Source: Saccharomonospora viridis DSM 43017 (GTDB taxonomy: Bacteria > Actinomycetota > Actinomycetes > Mycobacteriales > Pseudonocardiaceae). From it: a stretch of 64,000 bases of DNA. Under the pieces are notes generated by a model, which saw only the letters and a list, made by a program, of their open reading frames with translations, did not search any database and had not been told where the DNA came from. The translations under genes and the position numbers were made by a program. The DNA lies in assembly GCF_000023865.1 (NCBI RefSeq), contig NC_013159.1:3064001-3128000 (forward strand), in the 5' to 3' direction. Below, piece by piece: positions 46,292-54,645 of this stretch (the stretch's first letter is position 1; every line of letters starts with the position of its first letter).

Positions 46292-46454
46292 TCACACACG
46301 CTGATTCCGCCGCCCTCTCGGCCTTCTTGCATGACGGGCTCAGGAGTCCGCGGTCGCTGCGACACGACGTCCTCGCGCGTTTCGTCGACGCGCGCTGTCG
46401 ACCACGACGTGACCGCTTCCGACCGCTTCTTCCGGATTCCCACGGAGCCCTCGC

Positions 46455-47264
46455 ATGCCCAGGAACAGGCGGAGCCGCCTCCGCGCCGATCGACCCAACC
46501 CTTCCGGAGTCCACTTCCTCGTCTCGAAGGACGTACTCGACACGCTGGTACGCACGTGTACACCCGGTCCGGACGATCTCGTCCTCGACCTCGGCGCCGG
46601 ACCCGGTGTGGTGACCGCCGCACTGGCCCGCACCCACGCCCGAGTGCTCGCCGTCGAACGCGATCCCGAGTTCGTGCGCACGCTGAACTCACGCTTCCGC
46701 CACAACGACCGGGTCCGCGTCATCCAAGCGGACATCCGCACGGTCGCGCTGCCTCGCCGCGATTTCCTCGTCGTGGCGAACCCTCCGTACTCACTGTCGA
46801 CACCGCTGCTGCGCCGCTTGCTCGGCGGCCGTAGACCCAACCTGCGCAGCGCGGCGTTGACCGTGGAGTGGGGATTCGCCAAACGCGTCACGACACCCGT
46901 CCCCGCATCCCGGGAACTCGCGTGGTGGGCAAGCCGATTCGACATCAGGCTCGTTCGGAAAGTACCCGCCGACCACTTTCGACCACAGCCCACTGTGGAC
47001 TCCGCCGTGCTCGCCATACGACGGCGACCCCTCAGCCGCACCACCGAGATCCTGCTCGGCGAGATCCTCGACGCGGTGGAGCGATCCCCCTACCGGTCGG
47101 CACACGCCCTCGTTCGGCGTATCGGCCTTGGCGACGCCCGCCGACTTCTCAAGCGATGTGACATCGAACCCGGCAGACGTGCGGCGACCATCACACCACG
47201 GGAGTGGAGGAGAGTCGCCGAGACCGTCTCGGCGCGTCTCGGACGAGGAACCGACGCGGTATGA
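46455..47264 (+). CDS. erm: Erm-type 23S rRNA (adenine-N6) methyltransferase
   Basis: A 269-residue rRNA adenine methyltransferase. SAM motif I is DLGAGPGVVTAAL (about residue 45), motif IV the catalytic NPPYSLSTPLLRRLL (residues 109-123), and the N-terminal SGVHFLVSKDVL corresponds to the Erm SGQHFL motif. The NPPY (rather than NLPY) motif and the streptomycete/ErmE-like style favour Erm over KsgA. It would methylate A2058 of 23S rRNA and give macrolide-lincosamide-streptogramin resistance. GGAG lies 7 bases upstream of the ATG. A leader ORF with hairpins in front suggests induction by drug-stalled ribosomes. Confidence 0.85.
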   Translation: MPRNRRSRLRADRPNPSGVHFLVSKDVLDTLVRTCTPGPDDLVLDLGAGPGVVTAALARTHARVLAVERDPEFVRTLNSRFRHNDRVRVIQADIRTVALPRRDFLVVANPPYSLSTPLLRRLLGGRRPNLRSAALTVEWGFAKRVTTPVPASRELAWWASRFDIRLVRKVPADHFRPQPTVDSAVLAIRRRPLSRTTEILLGEILDAVERSPYRSAHALVRRIGLGDARRLLKRCDIEPGRRAATITPREWRRVAETVSARLGRGTDAV

Positions 47265-47311
47265 CAGCATGTGGGAAGGAGCGTGACAAGGGACACAGAC
47301 ACCGCTCGCGT

Positions 47312-47317
47312 TAGGGT
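47312..47317 (+). promoter_or_regulatory. orn: leaderless -10 box of orn
   Basis: TAGGGT followed by 6 bases and the GTG at 47324. Confidence 0.55.
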
Positions 47318-47323
47318 TTGCCA

Positions 47324-47932
47324 GTGACCGACCGTCTTGTCTGGATCGACTGCGAGATGACGGGCCTCGACCTTGCCAAGGACGCCCTCATCGAGATCGC
47401 CGTGCTTGTCACGGATGCCGAACTGAACGTGTTGGGCGACGGTGTCGACCTCGTCATCCACGCCGACGACGAGGCACTGGCGAACATGCCCGACGTCGTC
47501 CGCGAGATGCATGCCCGCTCGGGTCTCACCGAGGAGGTTCGTCGTTCGACGATGACGCTCGAGGAGGCCGAACGACGTGCGCTCGCCTACATCCGCGAAC
47601 ACGTCCCGGAGCCTAAAACGGCGCCGTTGGCGGGGAACTCGATCGCCACCGACCGCGGCTTCATCGCGCGGGACATGCCGACGTTGGATTCGTACCTGCA
47701 CTACCGGATGGTGGACGTGTCCTCCATCAAGGAATTGATCCGCCGTTGGTACCCCCGCATCTACTACGCGAAGCCGGAAAAGGGCCTCGCGCACCGGGCC
47801 CTGGCCGACATCAAGGAGTCGATCGGGGAGCTGAAGTACTACCGGAAGACGGCGTTCGTGCCGCAACCCGGACCGAGCAGTGAAGAGGCCAGGGCCGCTG
47901 CCGAGGAGGTGGCACGTTCCCAGGAGGGGTAG
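47324..47932 (+). CDS. orn: oligoribonuclease
   Basis: A 202-residue DEDDh exonuclease that degrades 2-5 nucleotide RNAs, including the products of c-di-nucleotide breakdown. The four acidic residues and histidine are visible: [21 protein letters not shown], and the C-terminal [15 protein letters not shown]. The GTG start is chosen over a TTG two codons earlier because of the -10 box 6 bases upstream. It is followed by a tRNA-His gene. Confidence 0.95.
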   Translation: MTDRLVWIDCEMTGLDLAKDALIEIAVLVTDAELNVLGDGVDLVIHADDEALANMPDVVREMHARSGLTEEVRRSTMTLEEAERRALAYIREHVPEPKTAPLAGNSIATDRGFIARDMPTLDSYLHYRMVDVSSIKELIRRWYPRIYYAKPEKGLAHRALADIKESIGELKYYRKTAFVPQPGPSSEEARAAAEEVARSQEG

Positions 47933-47939
47933 CCCCGTG

Positions 47940-47967
47940 CAGCGCCCTGAAAAGGGCGCGCTATGAT
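47940..47967 (+). promoter_or_regulatory. tRNA-His promoter with hairpin spacer
   Basis: CAGCGCCCT begins 22 bases before the -10 box TATGAT (47962-47967), with GCGCCCT-GAAA-AGGGCGC forming a hairpin in the spacer. The same module with identical spacing precedes tRNA-Lys (61108-61135). The hairpin could also help end the orn transcript. Confidence 0.55.
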
Positions 47968-48000
47968 GTCCTAGCCGAGGTGCTCAAGCGCCTCGACACG

Positions 48001-48073
48001 GTGGGTGTAGCTCAGCTGGTAGAGCACCTGGTTGTGGTCCAGGGGGCCGCGGGTTCAAGTCCCGTCACTCACC
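48001..48073 (+). tRNA. tRNA-His (GTG anticodon)
   Basis: The cloverleaf folds completely. Acceptor GTGGGTG pairs with CACTCAC, the D arm is GCTC/GAGC, and the anticodon arm is CCTGG-TTGTGGT-CCAGG with anticodon GTG. The T arm is GCGGG-TTCAAGT-CCCGT. The base before the acceptor (48000) is G and the discriminator is C, the extra G-1:C73 pair required by histidyl-tRNA synthetase. CCA is not encoded. Confidence 0.97.
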
Positions 48074-48081
48074 CCGGTTGG

Positions 48082-48136
48082 ACGAGGCCCGAACTTCCGG
48101 CCAAGGAGTCACCTTGGTCAGGGGTTCGGGCCTCGT
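48082..48136 (+). terminator. nested hairpin after tRNA-His
   Basis: Outer arms ACGAGGCCCGAAC and GTTCGGGCCTCGT (48082-48094, 48124-48136) enclose an inner CCAAGG/CCTTGG hairpin (48101-48117). TTCTCGTTTC follows. It probably ends the tRNA transcript. Confidence 0.7.
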
Positions 48137-48170
48137 TCTCGTTTCGGGCGTCCGCGGCTCCAGCGAGGTT

Positions 48171-48196
48171 CCACGATCGACGTCCACGATCGACGT
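48171..48196. repeat. 13-bp tandem duplication
   Basis: CCACGATCGACGT occurs twice without a gap. Each copy contains the palindrome CGATCG. Confidence 0.8.
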
Positions 48197-48646
48197 CGTC
48201 GCGGCGGACGCGGCTTCGAAGCGGTGTCCCAGTTCGGCGGGTTCTTCCGAGGCACCCGGGTCTTGGCGCACTCGCCGTGACGGGGTCGGGGCTTCGGCCG
48301 ATGTCGTCCGGCAAGGCGCAGGCCCCGTGTCATCAGGAAATCCGGCGAGCCCAGGGCTCGAGGCCTGGGCCTTGTTCCGCCGAGTGGGTTCGTCGGTGAG
48401 TCCGCCCGACAGTCACGTCCGCATCGACCGGGCAGCCGGAAACGATCGGGAGAACGGGTGTCCGTCGGGAACCCGCCGGGATCGACTCACGGGTAACGTC
48501 GCCCAGCCGCGACATCGTCCCGCCTACTTTTTCGAACCGCGGCACCGGAGCGGTGAATCCACCTCCGGACGCCAACGATGGATGCCCGAACGGGCCCCTG
48601 CGACTCCTGGATGCGTCGCTGGAGCCCGTTCGCTCGGGGATCGTGG

Positions 48647-49411
48647 TTAAGAGTCGGTGGAGTTGTGGGCCGTGGCGATGTCCAACAGCGCCAGGAAGCC
48701 CTCGACCTCCCATGCGGCCCGCCCGACGAACAACCCGTCGACACCGTCGATACGGAGCAGGTCCGGGGCGTTGTCCTGGTTCACCGACCCGCCGTACAAC
48801 AGGCCCCGCACGCGGTCGCCGAATCGTTCACGCAGTGCCGCGAAGGGACCGCGCAGCTCCTCCGGTGTCGCGGGGCGCCCGGCCTCACCGATGGCCCAGA
48901 TCGGCTCGTAGGCGATGAGCACGGACCGGAGTTGCTCGTCGGACAAACCCGCGAGCGCTCCCTCGGCCTGCTCGAGGATGTAGGCGGTGCTCCGCCCGGC
49001 GTCCCGGACCTCGGCGGGTTCCCCGACGCAGAGGAGAGCCAGTGCCCCGTGCCGGAGCGCGGCTGCGACTTTCAGCCTCGTCGTCTCGATGGTCTCCCCG
49101 AAGTGCTGCCGACGCTCCGAGTGGCCGATCTCGATGATGCGTGCGCCGGCGTCGAGCGCTTGGGGTACGGAGATCTCGCCCGTCCAGGCCCCCGCGTCAT
49201 CCCAGTGCGCGTTCTGGGCGCCGAGGATGACGCGGGGATCGTCCACCGCGATCTCGCGTACCGTGGCGAGTGCGGTGAACGGTGGAATGATGAACGGCTG
49301 TACGCCGGTGAGGTCGCGATCCCCCAACTCCTTGACGAGCCGGACGGTGTAGTCACGCGCCTGCGCCAGCGTCTTGTTCATCTTCCAGCTGGTGCCCATC
49401 CATACCGGCAC
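48647..49411 (-). CDS. triosephosphate isomerase-like sugar phosphate isomerase (LerI/EryH type)
   Basis: A 254-residue TIM-barrel isomerase. The N-terminal lysine (GTSWKMNKT), catalytic histidine (EIGHSERRQHFGE) and catalytic glutamate (AYEPIWAIGEAG) are intact. The start differs from glycolytic TpiA, and the gene sits with a DhaKL kinase and an RpiB-like protein. That trio is the L-erythrulose route (LerK, LerI, DerI) described in mycobacterial tetritol and D-apionate pathways. L-erythrulose-1-phosphate isomerase is the best functional guess. The GTG start lies 3 bases beyond the RpiB-like stop. Confidence 0.85.
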   Translation of the reverse strand: MPVWMGTSWKMNKTLAQARDYTVRLVKELGDRDLTGVQPFIIPPFTALATVREIAVDDPRVILGAQNAHWDDAGAWTGEISVPQALDAGARIIEIGHSERRQHFGETIETTRLKVAAALRHGALALLCVGEPAEVRDAGRSTAYILEQAEGALAGLSDEQLRSVLIAYEPIWAIGEAGRPATPEELRGPFAALRERFGDRVRGLLYGGSVNQDNAPDLLRIDGVDGLFVGRAAWEVEGFLALLDIATAHNSTDS

Positions 49412-49414
49412 AGG

Positions 49415-49873
49415 TCACACACCCTCGTAGGCGCAGATCGCGTCGACCTTGGGGCCGGAGCTGGAGTTCGGGTCGAAGGTGAGCCCGAGCCACTCCTTGA
49501 CCAGGGCGCGTGCGAGTTCGAGTCCGATGACCCGCTCTCCCATGCAGAGGACCTGTGCGTTGTTCGACAGCACGGAGCGCTGCACGGAGTAGACGTCGTG
49601 CGCCGTGACCGCGCGCACGCCCTTGACCTTGTTCGCGGCGATGGCCACCCCAAGACCCGTGCCGCAGATCAGCAGGGCTCGATCCGCCTCACCGGCGGCG
49701 ATCTTCTCCGCGGCGGCGATCGCGACGTTCGGGTAGTAGGTCTCGTCCTCGGTACCCGTGACGCCGACATCGACGACCGAGTCGACGCGTTCGTCCGCCT
49801 CGAGGTCCTTCTTGAGGGCTTCCTTGTAGTTGTAGCCGGCGTTGTCACCGCCGACGATGATCCGCAGTCCCAC
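49415..49873 (-). CDS. RpiB/LacAB-like sugar phosphate isomerase (DerI/EryI type)
   Basis: A 152-residue RpiB-fold isomerase: [18 protein letters not shown] at the N-terminus, the catalytic-cysteine motif [17 protein letters not shown] (about residue 75) and an [19 protein letters not shown] helix. The GTG at 49873 is selected by AAGGAGG; the longer frame is not. In this neighbourhood D-erythrulose-4-phosphate isomerase, giving D-erythrose-4-phosphate, is more likely than ribose-5-phosphate isomerase. It is the middle gene of a kinase-isomerase-isomerase operon. Confidence 0.85.
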   Translation of the reverse strand: MGLRIIVGGDNAGYNYKEALKKDLEADERVDSVVDVGVTGTEDETYYPNVAIAAAEKIAAGEADRALLICGTGLGVAIAANKVKGVRAVTAHDVYSVQRSVLSNNAQVLCMGERVIGLELARALVKEWLGLTFDPNSSSGPKVDAICAYEGV

Positions 49874-49896
49874 TGAATCCTCCTTGTTCGGACCTT

Positions 49897-51642
49897 TCAC
49901 GCCTCGATCTGGGGCGGGTTCTCCAGGAACGTGGCCAGCGCGTCCACAAGCACCGAGAACGACACGGCACCGGGGTCGGGGGTGCCCAGGCTCTTGGCAC
50001 CCAGGACACGGGAACGGCCGAGGCGAGCGGTGATGTCCGCGGTCTGCTGGGCGGCCGTCGCGGCAGCGTCGGCCGCGGCACGCGCAGCGGCTGCGACGTC
50101 ACCGTTGCCTGCGAACGCCTCGCGCAGGGCCGCACGGTAGGGAACGGCGGCGTCGATCATGGTCTTGTCGCCCACCTCCGCGCCGCCCAGTCGCTGCACG
50201 GCGTCGACGGCGGCCTCCAACGCGGCGACGACCCGGGCACCGTCGGCGGTCTCTTGATCGTCGAAGACACCGCCCGCCGCGGTCAGAGCCGCGCCCCAGA
50301 GAGCACCGGAGGTCCCGCCCGCCGCTTCCGACCAGGCACTACCGGCTCGCACCAGAACGGTCCGGGCACCCGCACCGCGGTCGAGTGCCGCACGGGCCGC
50401 TTCGACGGCTCCGCGTGTTCCGTAGACCATGCCCTGGCCGTGGTCGCCGTCACCGGCGACGGCATCGAGCTTGCCGAAGTTCTCCTCGTTGGCCTCCGCC
50501 GTTTCCCGCAGGGTCTCAAGGGCCGCCACGATCCTCGTGGCCAGCTCTTGCGACTCCTGCGAGGCGGCCGGTACTTCCTGATCCTCGTCCTCGGCCCGAT
50601 AGATCCAGGTACGCGCGGGACGGTCGACCGCCGGCATGGCCCCCCGCCGGTACGCGGGCGTGTCGACCGGTGCGACCCAGAACCGTTCGAGTTCCTCGTC
50701 CAGGAACACCAGGGTCAGGGAAAGGCCGGCCATGTCCAGGCTCGTCACGAACTCGCCCACCTCGGGCTGCACGGGGGTGAGACCGTGGGCTTCGAGCCGC
50801 TCGGCGATCCGCGAGTAGACCACGAACAGTTCTTCGTACTTGACGGTCCCCAAACCGTTGAGGATGACCGCGACCCGACCGGAATACCCTCCGGCCTTCC
50901 GTTCGGGCTCCTCGGCGATGACGCCGTCGAACAACAGGTCGGCGACTTCGGCGGCGGTGCCGAGCGGCACCTCTTTCACACCGGGTTCCCCGTGGATGCC
51001 GAGGCCGACGGCCATGACCTCGTTCTCCACGTGGAACAGGGGCTCGTTCGCGCCGGGGATGGTGCAGCCGTCGAAAGCCACGCCGAGCGACCGGGTGGCG
51101 TCGTTGGCCTTCCACGCGATCCGCTCGGCCTCGTCGAGGTCCGCTCCGGCCTCGATGGCGGCGCCGACGATCTTGAAGACGGGCAGGTCACCAGCGATAC
51201 CCCGACGGTCCCGGTGACGATCCGGTTGGTTGGAGGCGATGTCGTCACTGACGCGGACGATGCGGACGTCGATGCCCTCGGCACGGAGTTTCTCCGCCGC
51301 GGCCCCGAAATGCAGTACGTCACCGGCGTAGTTGCCGAATCCCAGGATGACCCCGCCGCCGTTCTCCGCCGACCGGGCCACGGAGTACACCTGGGAGGCC
51401 GAGGGGGAGGCGAAGATGTTCCCGCAAGGGGCACCGTGTCCCATTCCGGGACCGACCCAACCGGCGAACGCCGGATAGTGCCCGGATCCGCCGCCGATGA
51501 CGAGAGCGGGTTGACCTTTCGGTGTGGCAGTGGACCGGACCACACCTCCGGGGACCCTCGTCACGTACTGGGGGTGCGCGGCGGCGAAACCGCGCAGGGC
51601 GTCAGCGGCGAACTCGTCTGGGTTGTTCAGGAGGTACGTCAC
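49897..51642 (-). CDS. DhaK-DhaL fusion kinase, probably for erythrulose
   Basis: A 581-residue fused dihydroxyacetone kinase-type enzyme. The DhaK domain (about 1-330) has the substrate-anchoring histidine in [12 protein letters not shown] and the motif [15 protein letters not shown]. The DhaL domain (about 370-581) binds ATP through [10 protein letters not shown] and GDKTMIDA. The GHYPAF variant replaces the GHEPAH of true dihydroxyacetone kinases, which fits tetrulose kinases such as LerK. It would phosphorylate L-erythrulose with ATP. It is downstream of the gntR gene on the same strand, with a GTG start at 51642. Confidence 0.88.
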   Translation of the reverse strand: MTYLLNNPDEFAADALRGFAAAHPQYVTRVPGGVVRSTATPKGQPALVIGGGSGHYPAFAGWVGPGMGHGAPCGNIFASPSASQVYSVARSAENGGGVILGFGNYAGDVLHFGAAAEKLRAEGIDVRIVRVSDDIASNQPDRHRDRRGIAGDLPVFKIVGAAIEAGADLDEAERIAWKANDATRSLGVAFDGCTIPGANEPLFHVENEVMAVGLGIHGEPGVKEVPLGTAAEVADLLFDGVIAEEPERKAGGYSGRVAVILNGLGTVKYEELFVVYSRIAERLEAHGLTPVQPEVGEFVTSLDMAGLSLTLVFLDEELERFWVAPVDTPAYRRGAMPAVDRPARTWIYRAEDEDQEVPAASQESQELATRIVAALETLRETAEANEENFGKLDAVAGDGDHGQGMVYGTRGAVEAARAALDRGAGARTVLVRAGSAWSEAAGGTSGALWGAALTAAGGVFDDQETADGARVVAALEAAVDAVQRLGGAEVGDKTMIDAAVPYRAALREAFAGNGDVAAAARAAADAAATAAQQTADITARLGRSRVLGAKSLGTPDPGAVSFSVLVDALATFLENPPQIEA

Positions 51643-51687
51643 CGTCGTCGTTCCCCAATCTGATTCGCGGTGCCTGACCGGTGGGAG

Positions 51688-52398
51688 TCAGGACAGTTCG
51701 GTGGATGCCGCGGTCTGCTCGATCTTGCGGCGGTCGGCGAGGGCCCTGTCCCTGACAGCCGCGACGTGCGCCCGCATGCGTTGCGCCGCCTCTTTGCAAT
51801 CCCCCGCCCGTATCGCATCCAAGATGTGGGCGTGCTCGGCCACCGCGAACTCAGCGTCCGTCACGCCGAGCCCGGAAAAGAGCCGGAAGCGTTGGACGTG
51901 CCCACCGAGGGAGTCGTAGGCGCGGAGCATGTAGTCGTTGCCGCACTGTGTCGCTATGAGTCGATGGAAGCGCTCGTCGGCTTCGAGGTAGTCCCGGTAG
52001 TCGTTGAAGCGCGGGCCGCTCGGGGCGCTCCGCAGGTCCGCCACCGCCACCTCGAGCTCCTCCAGGAAGGTGTCGTCCCTGGAGGCGCACGCCAGCTCGG
52101 CCATCCTCGGCTCGATCGTCATGCGCACGTCCATGAGGTCGGCGATCTGCTTCTCGGTGGGCAGAGGCGGGACTCGGTACCCTCGCATCGCCTCGCGGGC
52201 GACCATCCCGGTCGACTCGAGGCGCGCCAACGCCTCTCGTACGGGCGTCGGTGAGACGTTGAACTCACGCGCCATACCGTCGATGCTCACCCGGTCACCG
52301 GGTTGCAGGCGACCGTCCATAAGCCACTGCAGCAAGGCGTTGTAGATCTGATCGGCCAGCACCGACCGGCTCACGGCATACGTGCTGGACCTTTGCAT
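51688..52398 (-). CDS. GntR family regulator with FCD domain
   Basis: A 236-residue regulator. The winged helix-turn-helix (about residues 10-75) reads LADQIYNALLQWLMDGRLQPGDRVS and FNVSPTPVREALARLESTGMV. An all-helical FCD ligand domain follows, with the metal-binding Asp/His pattern (RFHRLIA, EHAHILDAI). The ATG at 52398 has GGAG 6 bases upstream; ATG at 52419 is less likely. It is first in the kinase/isomerase operon and divergent from the sugar isomerase gene. Two palindromic sites in between are probably its operators, with a sugar acid or tetrulose as inducer. Confidence 0.93.
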   Translation of the reverse strand: MQRSSTYAVSRSVLADQIYNALLQWLMDGRLQPGDRVSIDGMAREFNVSPTPVREALARLESTGMVAREAMRGYRVPPLPTEKQIADLMDVRMTIEPRMAELACASRDDTFLEELEVAVADLRSAPSGPRFNDYRDYLEADERFHRLIATQCGNDYMLRAYDSLGGHVQRFRLFSGLGVTDAEFAVAEHAHILDAIRAGDCKEAAQRMRAHVAAVRDRALADRRKIEQTAASTELS

Positions 52399-52492
52399 TG
52401 AGCTCTCCACGCCGTCCATCGTCTCCCGACGCTCTCCGGGAGACCCCGGAGCCGGTACCGAAAAGAGTTGACCTCCGCCGCCTCTTTCCTTC

Positions 52493-52504
52493 ATCCTACA
52501 CGAT
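52493..52504. promoter_or_regulatory. GntR operator candidate, site 1
   Basis: ATCCTACACGAT matches 10 of 12 positions of the perfect palindrome at 52527. It lies closer to gntR. Confidence 0.45.
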
Positions 52505-52526
52505 ATACCGGCAGTCTCTATCCTGC

Positions 52527-52538
52527 ATCCTATAGGAT
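52527..52538. promoter_or_regulatory. GntR operator candidate, site 2
   Basis: ATCCTATAGGAT is a perfect 12-bp palindrome about 30 bases before the sugar isomerase start. The AT-rich core stands out from the surrounding GC-rich DNA. Confidence 0.6.
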
Positions 52539-52566
52539 ATTCATATCCGCAACGAGAGGCTGTTCA

Positions 52567-53490
52567 ATGTTCACCGCTGAGCAGTGGCCCATCGCCTGCA
52601 ACATGCTGCCCTTCGGCAACGTCGCTCCCGATGGGTCCCACATCAAAGACGCCCCCGCCACCGTGTGGGCGAGCCAGATGCGCCAGGTGCGCGAGCTGGG
52701 CTTCGACCACATCGACCCGACCGACGCATGGGTGCCGCTGGGCAGCATGCCGGAGCACAGGGTCAAGGAGTTCCAGCAGGTCCTGGCGGACGAAGGCCTC
52801 AAGGTCTCGTCCATCTCCATGACCCGCAGCAGCATCGTGGACGTCAAACACGGCGAGGAGAACCTCGCCGCCGCGCACCGACTCATCGATCTCGCACCCG
52901 AATTCGGCGCGACGATCGTCAACATCGGCTTCATGCAGGCGCTGACCGCCGAGCAGCAGAAACAGCTGTGGTTCTGGCTGGTGGACGGGCACAAGGACGA
53001 CCCGGAACTGCGCCCGCTGGCCATCGAGCGCACCCGGGAACTCGGGGAGCACGCGCAGCGCAACGGCATCCAGATCAGCCTGGAGATGTACGAGGACACC
53101 TACGTCGGCACCCCCGACGACGCGGTTTCCTTCGTCAAGGACGTCAACCACCCCGCCGTCGGCCTCAACCCCGACATCGGCAACCTGATCAGGCTGCACC
53201 GGCCGATGCCGCCCTACATGGAGATGTTCGAGAAAGTGCTGCCGTACTCGAACTTCTGGCACATCAAGAACTACATGCGTGACGAAGACCCCAAGACGGG
53301 CTCGTACGCATCGGCGCCCATGCCCCTGAAGTACGGCGTCATCAACTACCGGGCCGTCATCCGGCGGGCTCTCGAACTGGGTTACTCCGGTCCGTTCTGC
53401 TGCGAGCACTACGGCAGTGACTCGCTCGGTGTGTGTGCCGAGAACCGCGATTACATCCGGCAGGTTCTGCGTTCCGCGCTGAGTGAGTGA
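52567..53490 (+). CDS. TIM-barrel sugar isomerase/decarboxylase (AP endonuclease 2 superfamily)
   Basis: A 307-residue xylose isomerase-like TIM-barrel protein. Divalent-metal ligands are seen in ISLEMYEDT (Glu), GLNPDIGNL (Asp), FWHIKNY (His) and CCEHYGSDS (Glu). Related enzymes include hydroxypyruvate isomerase-type epimerases and OiaC, the 3-oxo-isoapionate decarboxylase that yields L-erythrulose. Because the divergent operon encodes an erythrulose-type kinase and isomerases, a decarboxylase producing erythrulose is an attractive inference. The ATG at 52567 follows GAGAGG. A hairpin comes right after its stop. Confidence 0.82.
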   Translation: MFTAEQWPIACNMLPFGNVAPDGSHIKDAPATVWASQMRQVRELGFDHIDPTDAWVPLGSMPEHRVKEFQQVLADEGLKVSSISMTRSSIVDVKHGEENLAAAHRLIDLAPEFGATIVNIGFMQALTAEQQKQLWFWLVDGHKDDPELRPLAIERTRELGEHAQRNGIQISLEMYEDTYVGTPDDAVSFVKDVNHPAVGLNPDIGNLIRLHRPMPPYMEMFEKVLPYSNFWHIKNYMRDEDPKTGSYASAPMPLKYGVINYRAVIRRALELGYSGPFCCEHYGSDSLGVCAENRDYIRQVLRSALSE

Positions 53491-53792
53491 CAGCTCAAGC
53501 GACACGGGCGGCTCCGGCCAGCCAGAGCCGCCGCCTCGGCTCCCGCCAGGCCATGGCCCGCCGAGGCCTCTCGACATCGGTCATCAAGTGGTGAGTGTGA
53601 GGGGGCAACGATGCCTTCCGTCAGGACTGACACACAGTCCACCGACACGAACGCGACACTGCACGAAACCTCGTCCCGTCGACGGCCACAGATGCGCCGA
53701 TGCGGGACGGTGACACCACTCGCGATTCGCTTCCGGTCTCGAGGCAGTCGCTGCCCGGCTCGCACGACCGCAGCACGAATGGATGAGAACAC
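53491..53792. other. 302-base gap holding a hairpin and a doubtful small ORF
   Basis: A GGCGGCTC/GAGCCGCC hairpin lies at 53507-53532, 17 bases after the preceding stop. A 61-codon frame (53611-53796) starts behind GAGGGGG and its stop overlaps the next ATG, but its codon use is poor and it has no recognisable features. Confidence 0.45.
53507..53532 (+). terminator. hairpin after the sugar isomerase gene
   Basis: Eight-base arms (53507-53514, 53525-53532) with a 10-base loop. It may end or attenuate the transcript before the SDR gene. Confidence 0.5.
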
Positions 53793-54572
53793 ATGAGTCG
53801 GACCAGCACCGGAGCCTCCGAGGCCGCCACAGCGATCGTGACCGGCGCCGGCGCGCAGCGCGGCATCGGTCGCGCCGTCGCCCGCAAACTCGCGGAACAG
53901 GGTTGGGCCCTCGCCCTCGTGGACCTCGACGAGGAAGGAGTCCGGGACGCAGCACAACAGCTGCGCCGGGAGGGCTTCCAGGCCGTCGCGGCCCCGGCCG
54001 ACGTCAGTGATCCCGACTCGGTCGCGGCCTGCTTCTCGGTCATCGACAAGGAGCTGCCACCGGTACGCGCACTCGTCAACCTGGCGGGGATCCCCTCACC
54101 GGTACCGCTTCTCGAGATCAGCCTCGAGGAGTGGGAGCGTGTGCTGGCGGTCAACGTCACCGGGAGCCTGCTCATGCTCAAGGAGGCGACCCGGCGGATG
54201 ATCGACAACGCCCGGGGAGGACGAGTGGTCAACACCTCGTCCATCACGGCCTTCGACGGCGGTGGCACCTTCTCCAAGGGCGCCTATGCCGCGGCGAAGG
54301 CAGCGGTCCTGGGGCTCACCCGGGGCGCCGCACGCGAACTGGGCGAGCACGGCATCACGGTCAACGCCATCGCCCCGGGTCCCATCGACACCGACATCAT
54401 GGGCGGGACCCTGACCGAGGAACGCAAGGCGGCGATGGCGGCCAACATCCCGGTGGGCCGCGTCGGCCAGCCGGACGAAGTCGCCGCCCTCATCGCCTTC
54501 CTCCTCTCCGACGAGGCGGGCTTCATCTCGGGTGCCACCTACCAAATCGACGGTGGGAGGTACATGCACTGA
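53793..54572 (+). CDS. short-chain dehydrogenase/reductase
   Basis: A 259-residue classical SDR. The nucleotide-binding motif is VTGAGAQRGIGRAVA (about residue 17), with NLAG, the catalytic Ser (TSSITAF) and YxxxK (GAYAAAKAAVLG, about residue 165). An aspartate after beta-2 (ALVDLDE) indicates NAD preference. In this cluster it could oxidise a sugar alcohol or sugar acid, or reduce a keto intermediate. The substrate is unknown. It is followed by the dehydrogenase and permease genes on the same strand. Confidence 0.9.
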   Translation: MSRTSTGASEAATAIVTGAGAQRGIGRAVARKLAEQGWALALVDLDEEGVRDAAQQLRREGFQAVAAPADVSDPDSVAACFSVIDKELPPVRALVNLAGIPSPVPLLEISLEEWERVLAVNVTGSLLMLKEATRRMIDNARGGRVVNTSSITAFDGGGTFSKGAYAAAKAAVLGLTRGAARELGEHGITVNAIAPGPIDTDIMGGTLTEERKAAMAANIPVGRVGQPDEVAALIAFLLSDEAGFISGATYQIDGGRYMH

Positions 54573-54645
54573 GCCAGCGAACCGCACGAACCAGCTCGAC
54601 GGACAGCGAACAGTGAGAACCGACTTCTAGAACGGACAAGCGATC

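Larger units (their letters stand above)
48074..48646. other. 573-base region after tRNA-His without a recognisable gene
   Basis: Open frames here have no family match and include the antisense of the tRNA. The region holds a nested hairpin (48082-48136), likely the tRNA terminator, and a 13-bp tandem repeat (48171-48196). Confidence 0.5.

Noticed and set aside
48078-48650. A 190-codon plus-strand ORF after tRNA-His
   Set aside because: It starts inside the tRNA terminator stem, has no ribosome binding site and no protein-like pattern.
48647-49411. Housekeeping glycolytic triosephosphate isomerase
   Set aside because: It is not with gap and pgk but lies in a tight operon with a DhaKL kinase and an RpiB-like protein. 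The catabolic LerI/EryH reading fits better, although the fold alone cannot decide.
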